64,000 nucleotides of DNA from a candidate division CSSED10-310 bacterium (GTDB lineage Bacteria > CSSED10-310), in assembly GCA_016931515.1 (NCBI GenBank), contig JAFGEQ010000005.1, forward strand, positions 124,001 through 188,000, given 5' to 3'. A program made the position numbers and the translations under genes. Positions 18,464 to 28,237 of the stretch are shown one piece after another. Position 1 is the first letter of the stretch; each line of letters starts with the position of its first letter. Below the pieces are notes generated by a model. The model was given only the letters and a program-made list of their open reading frames with translations, did not search any database and was not told where the DNA came from.

Positions 18464-18820
18464 ATGAAAAAGCAATATGCACGTTTTATAATTCTGGTAA
18501 TCGTAGTTCTGGGGGGATGTATCTGGATTGATGATGATGGATCACCCGGTATAAATCCGGATGCGGAGGAGACGATCATCTATATCAATCGGACAGGATT
18601 ATTTGTTGACAACATGATTGACGGAGAGTTTGTTGGAACGGTTGGACCGGACAGTACGCTTTATATCACTTCCCGGTATCTTGATGGCCAACACGAGTTT
18701 TACAGCGTTGCGCAGGACGGCAATCTGTCATGGGGGCCGACAGTATTCACCCTGTATGATGGAGAAGTTTTCAGAATCTATCTTGAGGAGACCGGGATGA
18801 CATTCAGTGTAGACCGATAA
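18464..18820 (+). CDS. small lipoprotein, function unknown
   Basis: A 118-aa protein with a lipoprotein signal: MKKQYARF, a hydrophobic run IILVIVVLGG and the lipidated Cys at residue 19. The mature part is acidic at first (DDDGSPGINPDAEE) and then predicted all-beta, with regular strands (IIYINRTG, LYITSRYLDG, VFRIYLEETG), like a small beta-sandwich. No family recognised. GGAGGAG lies 6 bases before the ATG. A sigma-54-like promoter sits just upstream. Its stop lies 3 bases from the stop of the convergent zinc-ribbon gene. Confidence 0.8.
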   Translation: MKKQYARFIILVIVVLGGCIWIDDDGSPGINPDAEETIIYINRTGLFVDNMIDGEFVGTVGPDSTLYITSRYLDGQHEFYSVAQDGNLSWGPTVFTLYDGEVFRIYLEETGMTFSVDR

Positions 18821-18823
18821 TGA

Positions 18824-19150
18824 TCATCGACCGGCATGCTCCGGATTTCTTCCATGAAGATACTGGTCGGCAATTTCGTTCTTGTGTTTTTCGCAATACA
18901 TCTCATTCTTCTTGATTTTGGCACCGCAACGAATGCAGCGGTATTTCCTGCGCCATTTGGCGGTGCCGCCCATGAATCGGCTGAATACAGATGTTATTAC
19001 GAAGACAACCATCATGACACCGCCGAGATATGCGATCCAGACATCCAAATCGTCATGGATGGGTAAGGAATGGTTAAAATCATGCTCATAAAACCAAAGA
19101 GCGAATGAAAGTGCCAACAGGATTAGGGATGTTTTTAGAAAAGACAGCAT
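18824..19150 (-). CDS. small membrane protein with C-terminal zinc ribbon
   Basis: A 108-aa protein with two membrane segments (about 5-20, SLILLALSFALWFY; about 38-57, WIAYLGGVMMVVFVITSVF). A basic stretch (KWRRKYR) and a cytosolic four-ligand zinc ribbon (CIRCGAKIKKNEMYCEKH) follow, in which His may be the fourth ligand. AGGAGG lies 7 bases before the ATG at 19150. I recognise no function; membrane-tethered zinc ribbons are common and uncharacterised. Confidence 0.75.
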   Translation of the reverse strand: MLSFLKTSLILLALSFALWFYEHDFNHSLPIHDDLDVWIAYLGGVMMVVFVITSVFSRFMGGTAKWRRKYRCIRCGAKIKKNEMYCEKHKNEIADQYLHGRNPEHAGR

Positions 19151-19304
19151 CAAAATGCCTCCTGATCAGACTTTATTTTACTTTTTTCAATCAGTTATGT
19201 CAATGATCGAGCCATCCATCCCTGTCGGGTGCAATGCGGTTCGAAAAGACCTATAATCAAACGAACCAAAGCTGCATCTGATCGAAATGGCCGGGGAGTT
19301 GATC

Positions 19305-20666
19305 ATGAGAGAAGCAAAATACAGGCTCAATCTGGAGACGATTCGACGATTGATTCGAAAGGAAGCGGAGCAGAATCTGCAGCGTTTGCTGAAGAGAATG
19401 CATCCGGTGGATATAGCGGCTCTGGCAAATGACCTGTCCATTGATGAATTAGTCAATGTATTTCATCATCTACCTGATGACGAGACCCGGTCAATGGTCC
19501 TTGTGGAACTGGAAACGGATGTTGCAGGGGAGCTTCTGGGCCAGCTTGAACCGGCCGGAATCCGATCCATGTTGAAAGTGATGGCGCCGGATGATGCTGC
19601 CGCCCTGGTGGATAGTCTGCCGGATGAACGAGCGGACGAACTTCAGAAGGTGTTGACAGGTCAGGAGCTGGACCAGGTGGAGGTCCTGCTGACATATCCT
19701 GAGGAGACTGCCGGCCGGATTATGACCCAGCAGGTGTTCGCGTTGCAAGGGGACCTGACTGTCCGGGAGGCGATCGATGCGATCCGAAGCGCGGAAAAAG
19801 CGGAAACGGTTTTTTATGTATATGTAGTGGATGAATATCGGAAACTGCTGGGTGTCGTGTCTCTGCGACGTCTGCTTCTGGAGAAGATTGAGACACCGTT
19901 GAAAGAGATAATGGTGTCCGATGTCATTGCCGTCACACCCGAAAGAGACCAGGAAGAAGTGGCGCATATTGTCGCCAGGTATGATCTGCTGGCCGTCCCG
20001 GTAGTGGATGATGGCGGGTTTTTGCTCGGTATCATCACAGTTGACGATATTATCGATATTATCCACGAGGAGGCCCGGGAAGACATGTACCGGATGGCAG
20101 GCTCCAACCTGAGTGAACATGAAATGACATCGCCCTTACGAATGGCCGGCGTCCGGATAAAATGGCTTTTGCTTCGCGTTGCAGGTGCTACCTGTGCTGG
20201 AATGATCCTCTATTTTGCAATGAAAACATTTGGCTTTTCCTCCACTCAGGCATGGATCATTTCACTGTTCCCACTTTTTCTTGGACTTATAAGCGGAATC
20301 GGATCACAGTCATCTATGATCGTAGCCGAACAACTCAATCTGCGGTCCGATTTCACAGCCAAATTTTTACCGCTTCTTGGAACCGAATCACTGATCGGTC
20401 TGATACTTGGTTTGTGTATCAGTGTGCTACCGGTCGCCATTCTGGGTTATTTCTCCATAATGCCCTGGATCAATGCGTTCATTGTTGGCGCGGGACTGGT
20501 TATCGGGATGGTTGTTGCCGCTACGGCCGGCACTTGCATTCCTTACGTGTTTTTCAGATTTGACCGGGATCCGGTTATCGTTACCGGGTCCCTGATAACG
20601 ACGATTCTCGATGTTATTGCCGTTGCCGTATTCATCGGTTCCCTGATGAATATCTATACCGGGTGA
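19305..20666 (+). CDS. mgtE: magnesium transporter MgtE
   Basis: A 453-aa Mg2+ channel. The cytosolic N domain (about 1-130) is the helical Mg-sensing superhelix (HPVDIAALANDLS; LPDERADELQ). A CBS pair follows (about 135-260; PEETAGRIMTQQ, IMVSDVIAVTPERDQEE). A connecting helix leads into five membrane helices (about 280-450; the family pore motif region is in PLFLGLISGIGSQSSMIVAEQ). The ATG at 19305 has GGGGAG 6 bases upstream; an earlier in-frame ATG at 19287 has none. TATAAT at 19252-19257 may be its -10 box. I looked for a Mg riboswitch leader and saw no recognisable one. Confidence 0.95.
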   Translation: MREAKYRLNLETIRRLIRKEAEQNLQRLLKRMHPVDIAALANDLSIDELVNVFHHLPDDETRSMVLVELETDVAGELLGQLEPAGIRSMLKVMAPDDAAALVDSLPDERADELQKVLTGQELDQVEVLLTYPEETAGRIMTQQVFALQGDLTVREAIDAIRSAEKAETVFYVYVVDEYRKLLGVVSLRRLLLEKIETPLKEIMVSDVIAVTPERDQEEVAHIVARYDLLAVPVVDDGGFLLGIITVDDIIDIIHEEAREDMYRMAGSNLSEHEMTSPLRMAGVRIKWLLLRVAGATCAGMILYFAMKTFGFSSTQAWIISLFPLFLGLISGIGSQSSMIVAEQLNLRSDFTAKFLPLLGTESLIGLILGLCISVLPVAILGYFSIMPWINAFIVGAGLVIGMVVAATAGTCIPYVFFRFDRDPVIVTGSLITTILDVIAVAVFIGSLMNIYTG

Positions 20667-21478
20667 CAATGACCGCCGTGCATACACAAGCAGTTTCTGT
20701 TCAGGGACTCGTACTCAGACGATCGCCCCTGGGTGAGAGCGATCAGATTTTTACTCTTTTTACCTACGAATTGGGAAAGATCAAAGCAGCAGCACGTGGC
20801 TCGCTCAAACCCAAAAATCCACTGAGAGGGATCCTGGAACCATTCCATCAGGTTCAGGCTCATCTCGTGCATTCAGATCGCAGCTCACTGTATCGATTTC
20901 AATCGGCGGAAGTGATCGGGCGTCCGTCAACCTTCTTGAATCACCTTACCGCCCTCCATACGGCATACCTCGTTCTGGAATGCCTGGATCGGTATTGTGA
21001 ACCGGAAAATGCCAATCCGGAGTTATATGAGGCGACCATTGCTGCGCTGGGGCAGGTTAATCGGGAACCCGATAGAGCCGGATACTTTATTCGATGTTTC
21101 TGTTTTCGGTTTTTCACTCTCTCGGGCTATGCGATGGATTGGCACCATTGTGCTCGCTGCAATCGTCAACGGCCTCCCGATCGCAGTGCCTTTTGCCTCC
21201 CGGCTGCCGGCGGCGTTGTTTGCAGCTCGTGCGCCAGTCCGGATGAAGCGCGAAAGGAGTGGATCGTTGAATCTGACGTGTTGGCACTTGCATCCCGAGC
21301 TGCAGCCGGTGAATCGATACGTTCGGAGACCGTCGATCAACAAACTGAATCGATTTTTGAACGGCGGAGCGATCGTCTGATCCGGGAAATTTTCAGCCAT
21401 TACCTGGACGGAATCCCTAGAAGTCTGCTGATGATGGAAAAACTCGAGACGTCGCCGGATGGGGAAAACAGTGAGTAA
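20663..21478 (+). CDS. recO: DNA repair protein RecO
   Basis: RecO anneals single strands and helps load RecA in the RecFOR pathway. The N-terminal OB fold begins QGLVLRRSPLGESDQIFTLFT. The helical part has the YLVLECLDRYCEPENANPELYE region. A zinc ribbon with four cysteines follows (CARCNRQRPPDRS, then VCSSCASPDE). Length 271 aa is typical. The GTG at 20663 overlaps the mgtE stop as GTGA; an ATG two codons later (20669) is an equally good start. Its stop directly abuts the stop of convergent selB. Confidence 0.92.
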   Translation: MTMTAVHTQAVSVQGLVLRRSPLGESDQIFTLFTYELGKIKAAARGSLKPKNPLRGILEPFHQVQAHLVHSDRSSLYRFQSAEVIGRPSTFLNHLTALHTAYLVLECLDRYCEPENANPELYEATIAALGQVNREPDRAGYFIRCFCFRFFTLSGYAMDWHHCARCNRQRPPDRSAFCLPAAGGVVCSSCASPDEARKEWIVESDVLALASRAAAGESIRSETVDQQTESIFERRSDRLIREIFSHYLDGIPRSLLMMEKLETSPDGENSE

Positions 21479-23404
21479 TCAGACTCCGGAGACTTGATCT
21501 TTCAAAACTCTCAGATCGCCTTTCCGGCGAGTCAATCCGATACTATCGAAATATTCCAGCAGAGGTACGGCCTGTTTTCTTGATATGTTCATCTGATCCC
21601 GGAATGCCCCGACTGTAAGAGTGCCCTGTTCAATCAATATCTCCCTTAATCGCTGCGCTGTGACATCCAGAATCCCGGCATCCATGAATAAACCTCCCGG
21701 AAGCCTGCGGATAGCCCGGGAATCCACCAGGTGCTGAAAAACAGACTTGAACACTTTCGGATCGGGTGCCAGTGACTCGGTCAGATCTTTGTGTGTGAAT
21801 CCGTCGAGACCGGCTTTCTCGATCAATTGGGTGATGGATGCCAACAACAGTTTCTGGTCCGAAGACATTGTCGGTTCATGGTCAGGTTGGTGAATCAGCG
21901 ACGATGTCTCCAGCAGGCGTCCAGATGCGATCATGCCATCGAGAGTTGAATCGAGCACATCGGGAGTGGGTTGAGGCTTCATCGTTGTGCGTAATTCCTC
22001 GCGACTGATGCCGGCCCGAAGCGGCTGTCGCAAATGGAAAGCGCGCAAAGCTGCAAGTAGCCTCTCAACGAATTTCAGATGAATATCTTCGGAGAGAAAA
22101 CGGACAGGCGATCCGGGAATCCGATGCATTTTGCCTGCGATCTGAGCTTCTTCCAGCAAGCGGTTTGTATCAATGGACGGATCCGGAAAACGACGTGCAA
22201 TGTCGTCTGTTTTCAATCCCTCGATACCGGCCTTATCCAGCATGGCAACAAGCCGATCGATGGGATCAGACGATGCCAGCCGTCTGAAGTGATCGATTGT
22301 TTCCGCCTTCAATCGCTTGTGTTTGACGGGTTCGGCATCCAGTATCCAACCACCCCCGATTGTTTCAACAGGAGAATACGATCTGATAACGAAACGATCT
22401 CCCGGCAATCCTGCTATAGGCTCTACAAGCCTGAACTGGACAAATGCCTCGTCGCCCGGAGTCAGGACGTCCCTGTCGATCAGAATGATACGGCCGATTA
22501 TCTCGGCTGTTCCGCTGTGGAACCGGACAGGAGCCCTGTTTTTCAGGGGTTTTTCGGCTGTTTTGATCAGGTGGCAGCGAGCGTCGATCATGTGGGTTTC
22601 AGACAGAGTTCCAGGACGGATCAGCATCATTCCGCGGCGAATAATATCCTTGTCGACGTTTTGGATATTTACGGCAGCACGTTGACCGGCAACAATTTGA
22701 TCGACACGGGCACCATGGACTTGCAATCCCCGTATTTTGCAAGGGATGCCACTCGGAATAATCGAAATCGACTCTCCATCACCTATGCTCCCGCTGCTCA
22801 CTGTGCCTGTAACGACAGTGCCGAAACCCCGAATTGTAAACACTCGATCCACCGGCAGACGAAAAGGACCTCCGGCCTGACGAGGTTCGATGCGTCCTGC
22901 TGTGTCCTGGAGTATGGCGGTCAAACGGTCAATGCCTTTCCCGGTTGTCGAGGAAACCGGGATGATCGGAGCGTCTTCCAGAAAACTCCCCGTGAGATAT
23001 TCACGGATATCCTCCTGCACGAGTTCCAGCCAGTCGTCTTCCACCATATCTGTCTTGGTTATTACAACCAGGCCCATCCGGACTCCAAGTAGCTGGCATA
23101 TGGCCAGATGCTCCCGTGTCTGAGGCATAATGCCTTCATCCGCAGCAACGACCAGCATCACAATGTCCATGCCGCCAACACCTGCAACCATGTGATGCAC
23201 GAATTTTTCATGACCGGGAACATCAACTATCCCGACATGAATATCTCCGGACAGGTCCAGATGGGCAAACCCCAATTCAATCGTGATGCCACGCTCTTTT
23301 TCTTCCGGTAATCGGTCTGTATCGATACCTGTCAGAGCGCGTATCAAACTTGTTTTTCCATGGTCGATATGACCGGCTGTTCCCAATATAATGTACTTTT
23401 TCAT
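21479..23404 (-). CDS. selB: selenocysteine-specific elongation factor SelB
   Basis: SelB delivers selenocysteyl-tRNA to UGA codons marked by a SECIS hairpin. The G domain is clear: [39 protein letters not shown], and TKTD in place of NKxD. EF-Tu-like domains 2 and 3 follow. The C-terminal third contains winged-helix repeats (for example [25 protein letters not shown], the usual end of SelB). Length about 641 aa is normal. The frame is open to a TTG at 23422, but the ATG at 23404 gives the conserved start [17 protein letters not shown]. The selA, selC and selD genes are not in the window. Confidence 0.94.
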   Translation of the reverse strand: MKKYIILGTAGHIDHGKTSLIRALTGIDTDRLPEEKERGITIELGFAHLDLSGDIHVGIVDVPGHEKFVHHMVAGVGGMDIVMLVVAADEGIMPQTREHLAICQLLGVRMGLVVITKTDMVEDDWLELVQEDIREYLTGSFLEDAPIIPVSSTTGKGIDRLTAILQDTAGRIEPRQAGGPFRLPVDRVFTIRGFGTVVTGTVSSGSIGDGESISIIPSGIPCKIRGLQVHGARVDQIVAGQRAAVNIQNVDKDIIRRGMMLIRPGTLSETHMIDARCHLIKTAEKPLKNRAPVRFHSGTAEIIGRIILIDRDVLTPGDEAFVQFRLVEPIAGLPGDRFVIRSYSPVETIGGGWILDAEPVKHKRLKAETIDHFRRLASSDPIDRLVAMLDKAGIEGLKTDDIARRFPDPSIDTNRLLEEAQIAGKMHRIPGSPVRFLSEDIHLKFVERLLAALRAFHLRQPLRAGISREELRTTMKPQPTPDVLDSTLDGMIASGRLLETSSLIHQPDHEPTMSSDQKLLLASITQLIEKAGLDGFTHKDLTESLAPDPKVFKSVFQHLVDSRAIRRLPGGLFMDAGILDVTAQRLREILIEQGTLTVGAFRDQMNISRKQAVPLLEYFDSIGLTRRKGDLRVLKDQVSGV

Positions 23405-23423
23405 GTTTTTGATGTGGTTCAAG

Positions 23424-23774
23424 TCAATTCAGGCGGCGGTACACCCATCGGCCGGGCGTGTTGCCGCGTTCCATCGTGATCTCTAATCGGTCGATGTCGG
23501 AATCTATCATTCCGACGGCAACCAGGCCGATGTAACTGGATTCAGTGCTGAGTTGCACCTGAAAGGTAATACTTGATCCGGACAGCCGGATCATTCCCAC
23601 GTGGCTGAATGTCCGGTGGATTAAACCATACTCGGAATGAAAATCCGAATAATAAGGGAGTGAGATGAGCAGAATATCGGAGAAATGAGTCAGACGGTCG
23701 CCGGCTGTCGTTTCGAAATACTCAAGTTTCCAGGCACCATTAAGGGTGGTTGCGTCAATATCCACGTTCGGCAT
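23424..23774 (-). CDS. conserved hypothetical protein (lipocalin-like)
   Basis: A 116-aa soluble protein without a signal peptide. It begins with LNGAWKLEYFE and ends with ITMERGNTPGRWVYRRL. These resemble the strand A signature and closing strand of small lipocalin-like (start GxW) barrels, but the match is weak. AAGGAG lies 5 bases before the ATG. It is 19 bases upstream of selB on the same strand and may be co-transcribed with it. The 280 bases on its other side, up to 24053, hold no gene that I can support. Confidence 0.65.
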   Translation of the reverse strand: MPNVDIDATTLNGAWKLEYFETTAGDRLTHFSDILLISLPYYSDFHSEYGLIHRTFSHVGMIRLSGSSITFQVQLSTESSYIGLVAVGMIDSDIDRLEITMERGNTPGRWVYRRLN

Positions 23775-24053
23775 AGACTCTCCTTTCCCGATGCATTACT
23801 CAGCATTTCGGATCACATCTTCTAATATAGCTTTTTCAATCAAGAATTGGCAACACGGTGCCCCGTTCGATGTATTCAACAGGCTATACGGTCGGAGTTT
23901 ACGCCAGATTCGTCCAAAAAACACTGATACACGATATTCCGTGTTTTAGCTGCCCGTCGCCGGATCCCGATTATCCATGCTGGACACCCGCCGGATTTGG
24001 TGGGATAATGCGCCATCCCCGGCTTGTTGAATAAGCCGTTAATCAATGAAACC

Positions 24054-24845
24054 ATGAACGAAAAGCCTGCCGACATATCAATCATAACGATCTCGACCAA
24101 TGAGGGGGACCAGCTGGCCGACAGTATCCGTTCGGTTCGCGCCGGTTCCGAAGGACTCACGGTGGAGTATTTCGTGATTGATAACGGATCGACAGATTCG
24201 ACATCGGATGTATTGAATCAATATCAGGATATCCATGTCATCCGCCAGCGAACACGGATTGGTTTTGCGACCAACAATAACTTGGCAATCCTTCGTTCCA
24301 CCGGGCGTTACGTGCTCTTGCTCAATCCGGATACCATCATGGATCCGGATACCCTGCCCTTCATGGTCCACTACATGGATGGCCATACCGATATCGGCGC
24401 AGCGTCCTGCAAACTGGTTAATCCCGATGGATCCATCCAGCACACGGCTCGCCGTTTTCCAACCGCGGGCGCGATCATTGCCAGATGGGCGCATCTCGAT
24501 CGCCTGTATCCGGGTATGAGACTGCTCCGGAACTATTTAATGAGTGACTGGGATCACGAAACTGAACGAGATGTGGACTGGCTTGTCGGAGCTTTCATCA
24601 TGGTTCGACGGGAAGTCATCGAGCAGGTCGGACCACTTGATCCGGCGTTCGATCCTCTGTATTACGAGGACATTGATTGGTGTTACCGTATTCGGAAGAA
24701 TGGCTGGCGAATCCGCTATGTACCTTACGTAAAAACTGTCCATCTATATGACAGGGAAAGCGCACAGACGCTTTTCAATCGCTGGACACTGATACACTTC
24801 CGCAATATTTTGCGGTACTTCTGGAAGCATCGCGGAGGCCGCTGA
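24054..24845 (+). CDS. family 2 glycosyltransferase
   Basis: A 263-aa GT-A fold enzyme of the rhamnosyltransferase-like GT2 group. It starts ISIITISTNEGDQLADSI and has YFVIDNGSTDSTSD (nucleotide-binding), LLLNPDTIMDPD (the metal-binding DxD position reads NPDT), GAFIMVRREV and the acceptor-site motif YYEDIDWCYRI. The C-terminal NRWTLIHFRNILRYFWKH is a basic amphipathic membrane-association helix. I use the ATG at 24054; an in-frame TTG at 24024 is an alternative. First gene of a tightly packed set (1-base overlap with the next gene) that adds a radical SAM enzyme and methyltransferases. Confidence 0.88.
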   Translation: MNEKPADISIITISTNEGDQLADSIRSVRAGSEGLTVEYFVIDNGSTDSTSDVLNQYQDIHVIRQRTRIGFATNNNLAILRSTGRYVLLLNPDTIMDPDTLPFMVHYMDGHTDIGAASCKLVNPDGSIQHTARRFPTAGAIIARWAHLDRLYPGMRLLRNYLMSDWDHETERDVDWLVGAFIMVRREVIEQVGPLDPAFDPLYYEDIDWCYRIRKNGWRIRYVPYVKTVHLYDRESAQTLFNRWTLIHFRNILRYFWKHRGGR

Positions 24846-26329
24846 TGCGTGTGATTCTCGTCAACTCGCCCTGGATCTGCAATGAAACGCACACAAGTGT
24901 CAAAGCCGGCGCTCGGTGGCCGCATATCAGAGCCCGTAGAAAAACTCTGCCTTATTATCCGTTTCCATTCGCTATGGCTTATGCCGCCGCGCAGCTATCG
25001 AGTCATGGACATACCATCCGGATGCTCGACGCGGTCGCTCTTGAAATCGACTCTGAGAAAGCTCTGCGCGAGGTGACCGGATTCAATCCGGATGTTGTCA
25101 TTCTCGAAACCAGTACACCTTCGCTGGCACACGATCTGCGCTTTGCCCGGGATCTGTCGGAACGATGTTCGACCCGTATCATTTTCACCGGACCTCATGC
25201 GACCGCTCGACCGGACGATGTGCTCATCGGGACGCCCGGCATTGCCGTACTCCGGGGTGAATATGACCTGACAGCGCTGGATCTGATCCGTGCATTTGAA
25301 TCCGGAACAAGCTTATCAGGCATCAACGGCATATCATGGCTTGACGGTGAAACGGTACGTCAGAATCCTGACCGGCAACTGATCGAAGATCTGGATTCCC
25401 TGCCCTATCCTGAGAGGGACTCGCTCCCCATGGCCCGATACACCGATCCGGCATGCAAAAAATTTCCGAATGTCAGCATGCTGACCAGCCGGGGATGTCC
25501 GCATCGTTGTGTGTTCTGCCTGGAATCGACGATATTTTTCCATTCACCGTCATTCCGACGCCGGAATCCGGAGCGTGTCGTCGATGAGATGCTTTATTTA
25601 ATGGATCGATATGACGCGCAGGAGGTATATTTTGATGATTCCTCCTTCACAGCAGATCAACAGCATGCCCGGGGTGTTGCGGAAGCGATTCTGAGCCGGG
25701 GAACTAAAATCCGCTGGTCGGCTATGGCGGATGCACGGGTCGGTGATGATACATTAAGGATATTGCGTCGAGCCGGTTGCATCGGGTTGAAATTCGGTGT
25801 TGAAACAGCCGATGCGGATCGGATGCTTGCTATTCGAAAAAATCTTGATCTCGACCATGTGCAGAGGTTTGTTGCAACCTGCCGAAAACTGGGTATCGCA
25901 ACCCATGGAACGTTTATGTTCGGCCTTCCGGGCGAAACGCGGGAGTCACTCCGGAAAACCCTTGAATACGCAGAACGTCTCCGTTGCACAACCAGCCAGT
26001 TTTCCGTAGCAACGCCTTTCCCGGGAACGCCCTTTTATGAGGAAGCGGTCGGTAAGGGATGGCTGACAACGACGGATTGGAGCCGATGGGATGGAGCAGG
26101 ATCACCGGTGCTGGCGTACCCGGAATGCTCAGCCTCGGATATCCTGGATGCATTGGAAGCAGCCCGTAAAATGAAAATAAAGCGTTTGCTGATGAATCCG
26201 CCGGTCCTTGTCCAATACCTGATAAAACTTTATCGAATCAAAGGGTTTAAAGGTCTGGCAGGTGACCTGCTCGCCAAAACCCGGTATATGCTGGAAAAAC
26301 CGGACGGATCGCAACGGAGGAACACGTAA
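24845..26329 (+). CDS. B12-binding radical SAM enzyme
   Basis: A 494-aa enzyme of the BchE/cobalamin-dependent radical SAM class. The N-terminal Rossmann-like B12 domain (about 1-150) has ILVNSPW, GHTIRMLDA and IIFTGPHATARPD. The radical SAM motif is CPHRCVFC (CX3CX2C) near residue 220, followed by VYFDDSSFTADQQHARGV, LKFGVETAD and MFGLPGETRESLRKT. The canonical DxHxxG of B12-dependent methionine synthase is absent, as usual in this class. It may methylate or rearrange an unactivated carbon of a sugar or lipid. It overlaps the glycosyltransferase stop by one base. Confidence 0.88.
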   Translation: MRVILVNSPWICNETHTSVKAGARWPHIRARRKTLPYYPFPFAMAYAAAQLSSHGHTIRMLDAVALEIDSEKALREVTGFNPDVVILETSTPSLAHDLRFARDLSERCSTRIIFTGPHATARPDDVLIGTPGIAVLRGEYDLTALDLIRAFESGTSLSGINGISWLDGETVRQNPDRQLIEDLDSLPYPERDSLPMARYTDPACKKFPNVSMLTSRGCPHRCVFCLESTIFFHSPSFRRRNPERVVDEMLYLMDRYDAQEVYFDDSSFTADQQHARGVAEAILSRGTKIRWSAMADARVGDDTLRILRRAGCIGLKFGVETADADRMLAIRKNLDLDHVQRFVATCRKLGIATHGTFMFGLPGETRESLRKTLEYAERLRCTTSQFSVATPFPGTPFYEEAVGKGWLTTTDWSRWDGAGSPVLAYPECSASDILDALEAARKMKIKRLLMNPPVLVQYLIKLYRIKGFKGLAGDLLAKTRYMLEKPDGSQRRNT

Positions 26330-26330
26330 C

Positions 26331-27029
26331 ATGGAATACGATCCGCGGGTGAGACAAGAAGCGCTGGCACATATCGAAGCCTTTGGACTTGCTCCGACGC
26401 ACCGGCGTATTGTGGAAATGGCCGGCAAGGACAGGTACGTCCTGGATCTCGGTTGCGCCACCGGTTACCTAGCAAAAGCGTTGAAGGCTAACGGATGCTC
26501 GGTCACCGGGATTGAAAAAGACTCCGAAGCGGCGGTCGCAGCTCGCTCAAGCTGCCGGCTGGTATTGACCGGGGACGCAGGTGATCCTGAAATCCTTCGC
26601 CAGGCGGGGGGCGGCTACGATGTGATCATCTGTGCCGACATCCTGGAGCATCTGCCGGATCCCTGGCTGATACTTAAAACACTCCGCGGAATGCTCGCAC
26701 CCCGTGGCGAACTGCTCGTTTCAATCCCGAATATCGCCTACTGGCGTATGCGTCTTTGTCTGCTGGCAGGGAATTTTGATTACACGGACACCGGGCTCCT
26801 GGATTCAACACATTTGCGTTTTTTTACTGTTCGGACATTTAAAAGAATGGCAGCAGCTTGCGGGTACCGCGTGACCGGTTTCGTGATAAACGATGCCGGC
26901 TTGCCGGGATTTCCACATCCGGTCGATTGGGACCGGTTGCCTGGATGCATGCGCAAGATGGCGGAATGGTTCCCAAACCTCTGTGTATTTCATGCGATTT
27001 ACCGGTTAAAGAAAGCGGAGAACGATTGA
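26331..27029 (+). CDS. SAM-dependent methyltransferase (class I)
   Basis: A 232-aa Rossmann methyltransferase. Motif I is VLDLGCATGYLAKALK, the acidic residue after strand 2 is in VTGIEKDSE, and DVIICADILEHLPDP is motif IV. FFTVRTFKRMAAACGYRV is the usual C-terminal segment of UbiG/COQ5-like sugar or polyketide methyltransferases. GGAGG precedes the ATG at 26331 by 10 bases. The start is one base after the preceding stop, so this is one operon. The substrate is unknown. Confidence 0.87.
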   Translation: MEYDPRVRQEALAHIEAFGLAPTHRRIVEMAGKDRYVLDLGCATGYLAKALKANGCSVTGIEKDSEAAVAARSSCRLVLTGDAGDPEILRQAGGGYDVIICADILEHLPDPWLILKTLRGMLAPRGELLVSIPNIAYWRMRLCLLAGNFDYTDTGLLDSTHLRFFTVRTFKRMAAACGYRVTGFVINDAGLPGFPHPVDWDRLPGCMRKMAEWFPNLCVFHAIYRLKKAEND

Positions 27030-27778
27030 TGGACCGGTTACGACGCGTTTTGATGCGGATTCTACCGGGTTGGTGGCTGGATCGTATTGATCTGGAGAAT
27101 GCCTCGATTCGAAGAGCGGTGACGGCGTTCGCCGGTCGTGTCGGATCCGGGGAACGTATTCTCGATGCGGGATCGGGGCAATGCCGCTTCCGGCAGCTTT
27201 TCGCGGGAGCAACATACGTTGGTGTGGACTTTGGTCGCGGTGAGAAGCAATGGGATTATTCCGGATTGGACGCCGTTGGCAGACTTGAGAATTTACCGTT
27301 TCCGGACGGTTGCTTCGATGACGTGATTTGCACGCAGGTTCTGGAGCATCTGGCGGAGCCGGAGCTGGTACTCAGGGAACTGGCTCGTGTGACCCGCTCA
27401 GGAGGCAGAATGCTTCTGACGGCACCACTCGGTTTTGGCGAACACCAGGTACCGCATGATTATTATCGATATACGAGTTATGGGTTGAATTACCTGTTGA
27501 GGAAAGCAGGTTGGACAGTTACAAACATCGAACCGCGTGGAGGATATTTCCGCTATATGGCCGTTATGATGATCTGGACATATCTTTATTTTTTTCCGGA
27601 AAGCCGTCCATTCTGGCTGAAAGTACTTCTGTCGCCGCTTCAGATCGCTGCTGCTTTGGCAATTATTGTTGTCGGGGTTCCCATCGTTCAATCACTCGAC
27701 AGGTTGGATCATGAGCGCTGCATTACACTCGGATTTTCAGCCGAGTGTATCCGTAATTCGGATCCAAAGGGAGTGTGA
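27029..27778 (+). CDS. SAM-dependent methyltransferase with hydrophobic C-terminus
   Basis: A 249-aa class I methyltransferase. Motif I is ILDAGSGQCRFRQLF, then YVGVDFGRG and DDVICTQVLEHLAEPELVL. The last third contains a long hydrophobic stretch (AVMMIWTYLYFFPE; PLQIAAALAIIVVGVPIVQ), which suggests membrane association. It overlaps the previous stop by one base (TGATG). This start is preferred over the long open frame from 26858, which lies inside the previous gene. It probably acts on lipid-linked or membrane-proximal glycan intermediates. Confidence 0.85.
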   Translation: MDRLRRVLMRILPGWWLDRIDLENASIRRAVTAFAGRVGSGERILDAGSGQCRFRQLFAGATYVGVDFGRGEKQWDYSGLDAVGRLENLPFPDGCFDDVICTQVLEHLAEPELVLRELARVTRSGGRMLLTAPLGFGEHQVPHDYYRYTSYGLNYLLRKAGWTVTNIEPRGGYFRYMAVMMIWTYLYFFPESRPFWLKVLLSPLQIAAALAIIVVGVPIVQSLDRLDHERCITLGFSAECIRNSDPKGV

Positions 27779-28237
27779 ATGGCAGCTGACGGCAATAGGG
27801 ACCTCATGTGGTTTGAAAGAGTGTTCGGGAGGACCGGCCGGCAATTCGTCTTCAGCGCTGTCCTCTGGATCGGTTTTTTATTTTCGAGCAAAGATAGCAC
27901 GGCATTTTTTAAGTATCTGATGTCTTGGATACTACTGAGTGCTCTGACTGGTATCGCGGATCACATCGGAATAATTACCCGTCTCGAATGCCGGGATCTT
28001 CGCTTCATGTGGCTCTCCATATATGGCAAACTGCCGCGATGGGTTTTGTGGGTTTTCTGGTTGCTGGTCCTCGCCGTTCTCTATCGACCGGTTTTCGGCA
28101 TACCCGCACTGGCAGCATCAGGTCTCGCCTTTTATCGCAGAATTCATTTCATCCGGCAATGCATGGGGTATCGAATCGTTCTTCTGACAGACCTTTTTTT
28201 CCGGTTTCTTGCCGGGCTCCTACCGGTAGTCCTCTGA
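27779..28237 (+). CDS. small integral membrane protein
   Basis: A 152-aa protein with about four hydrophobic segments (near residues 20-37, 45-62, 82-98 and 128-150) and basic loops. No family recognised. The ATG immediately follows the methyltransferase stop, and the gene closes the 24054-28237 operon. Its 3' end overlaps the convergent methyltransferase by 18 bases. A role in export or synthesis of the modified glycan is inferred from position only. Confidence 0.65.
   Translation: MAADGNRDLMWFERVFGRTGRQFVFSAVLWIGFLFSSKDSTAFFKYLMSWILLSALTGIADHIGIITRLECRDLRFMWLSIYGKLPRWVLWVFWLLVLAVLYRPVFGIPALAASGLAFYRRIHFIRQCMGYRIVLLTDLFFRFLAGLLPVVL

Noticed and set aside
19154-19304. Magnesium riboswitch (M-box) before mgtE
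   Set aside because: The region is too short and shows no M-box conserved core; only a possible -10 box is seen.
19491-20120. 209-aa open frame antisense to mgtE
   Set aside because: Inside the CBS region of mgtE, no homology pattern and no ribosome binding site.
22079-23092. 337-aa open frame antisense to selB
   Set aside because: Lies wholly inside selB, which is strongly conserved; no start signal and no recognisable protein.
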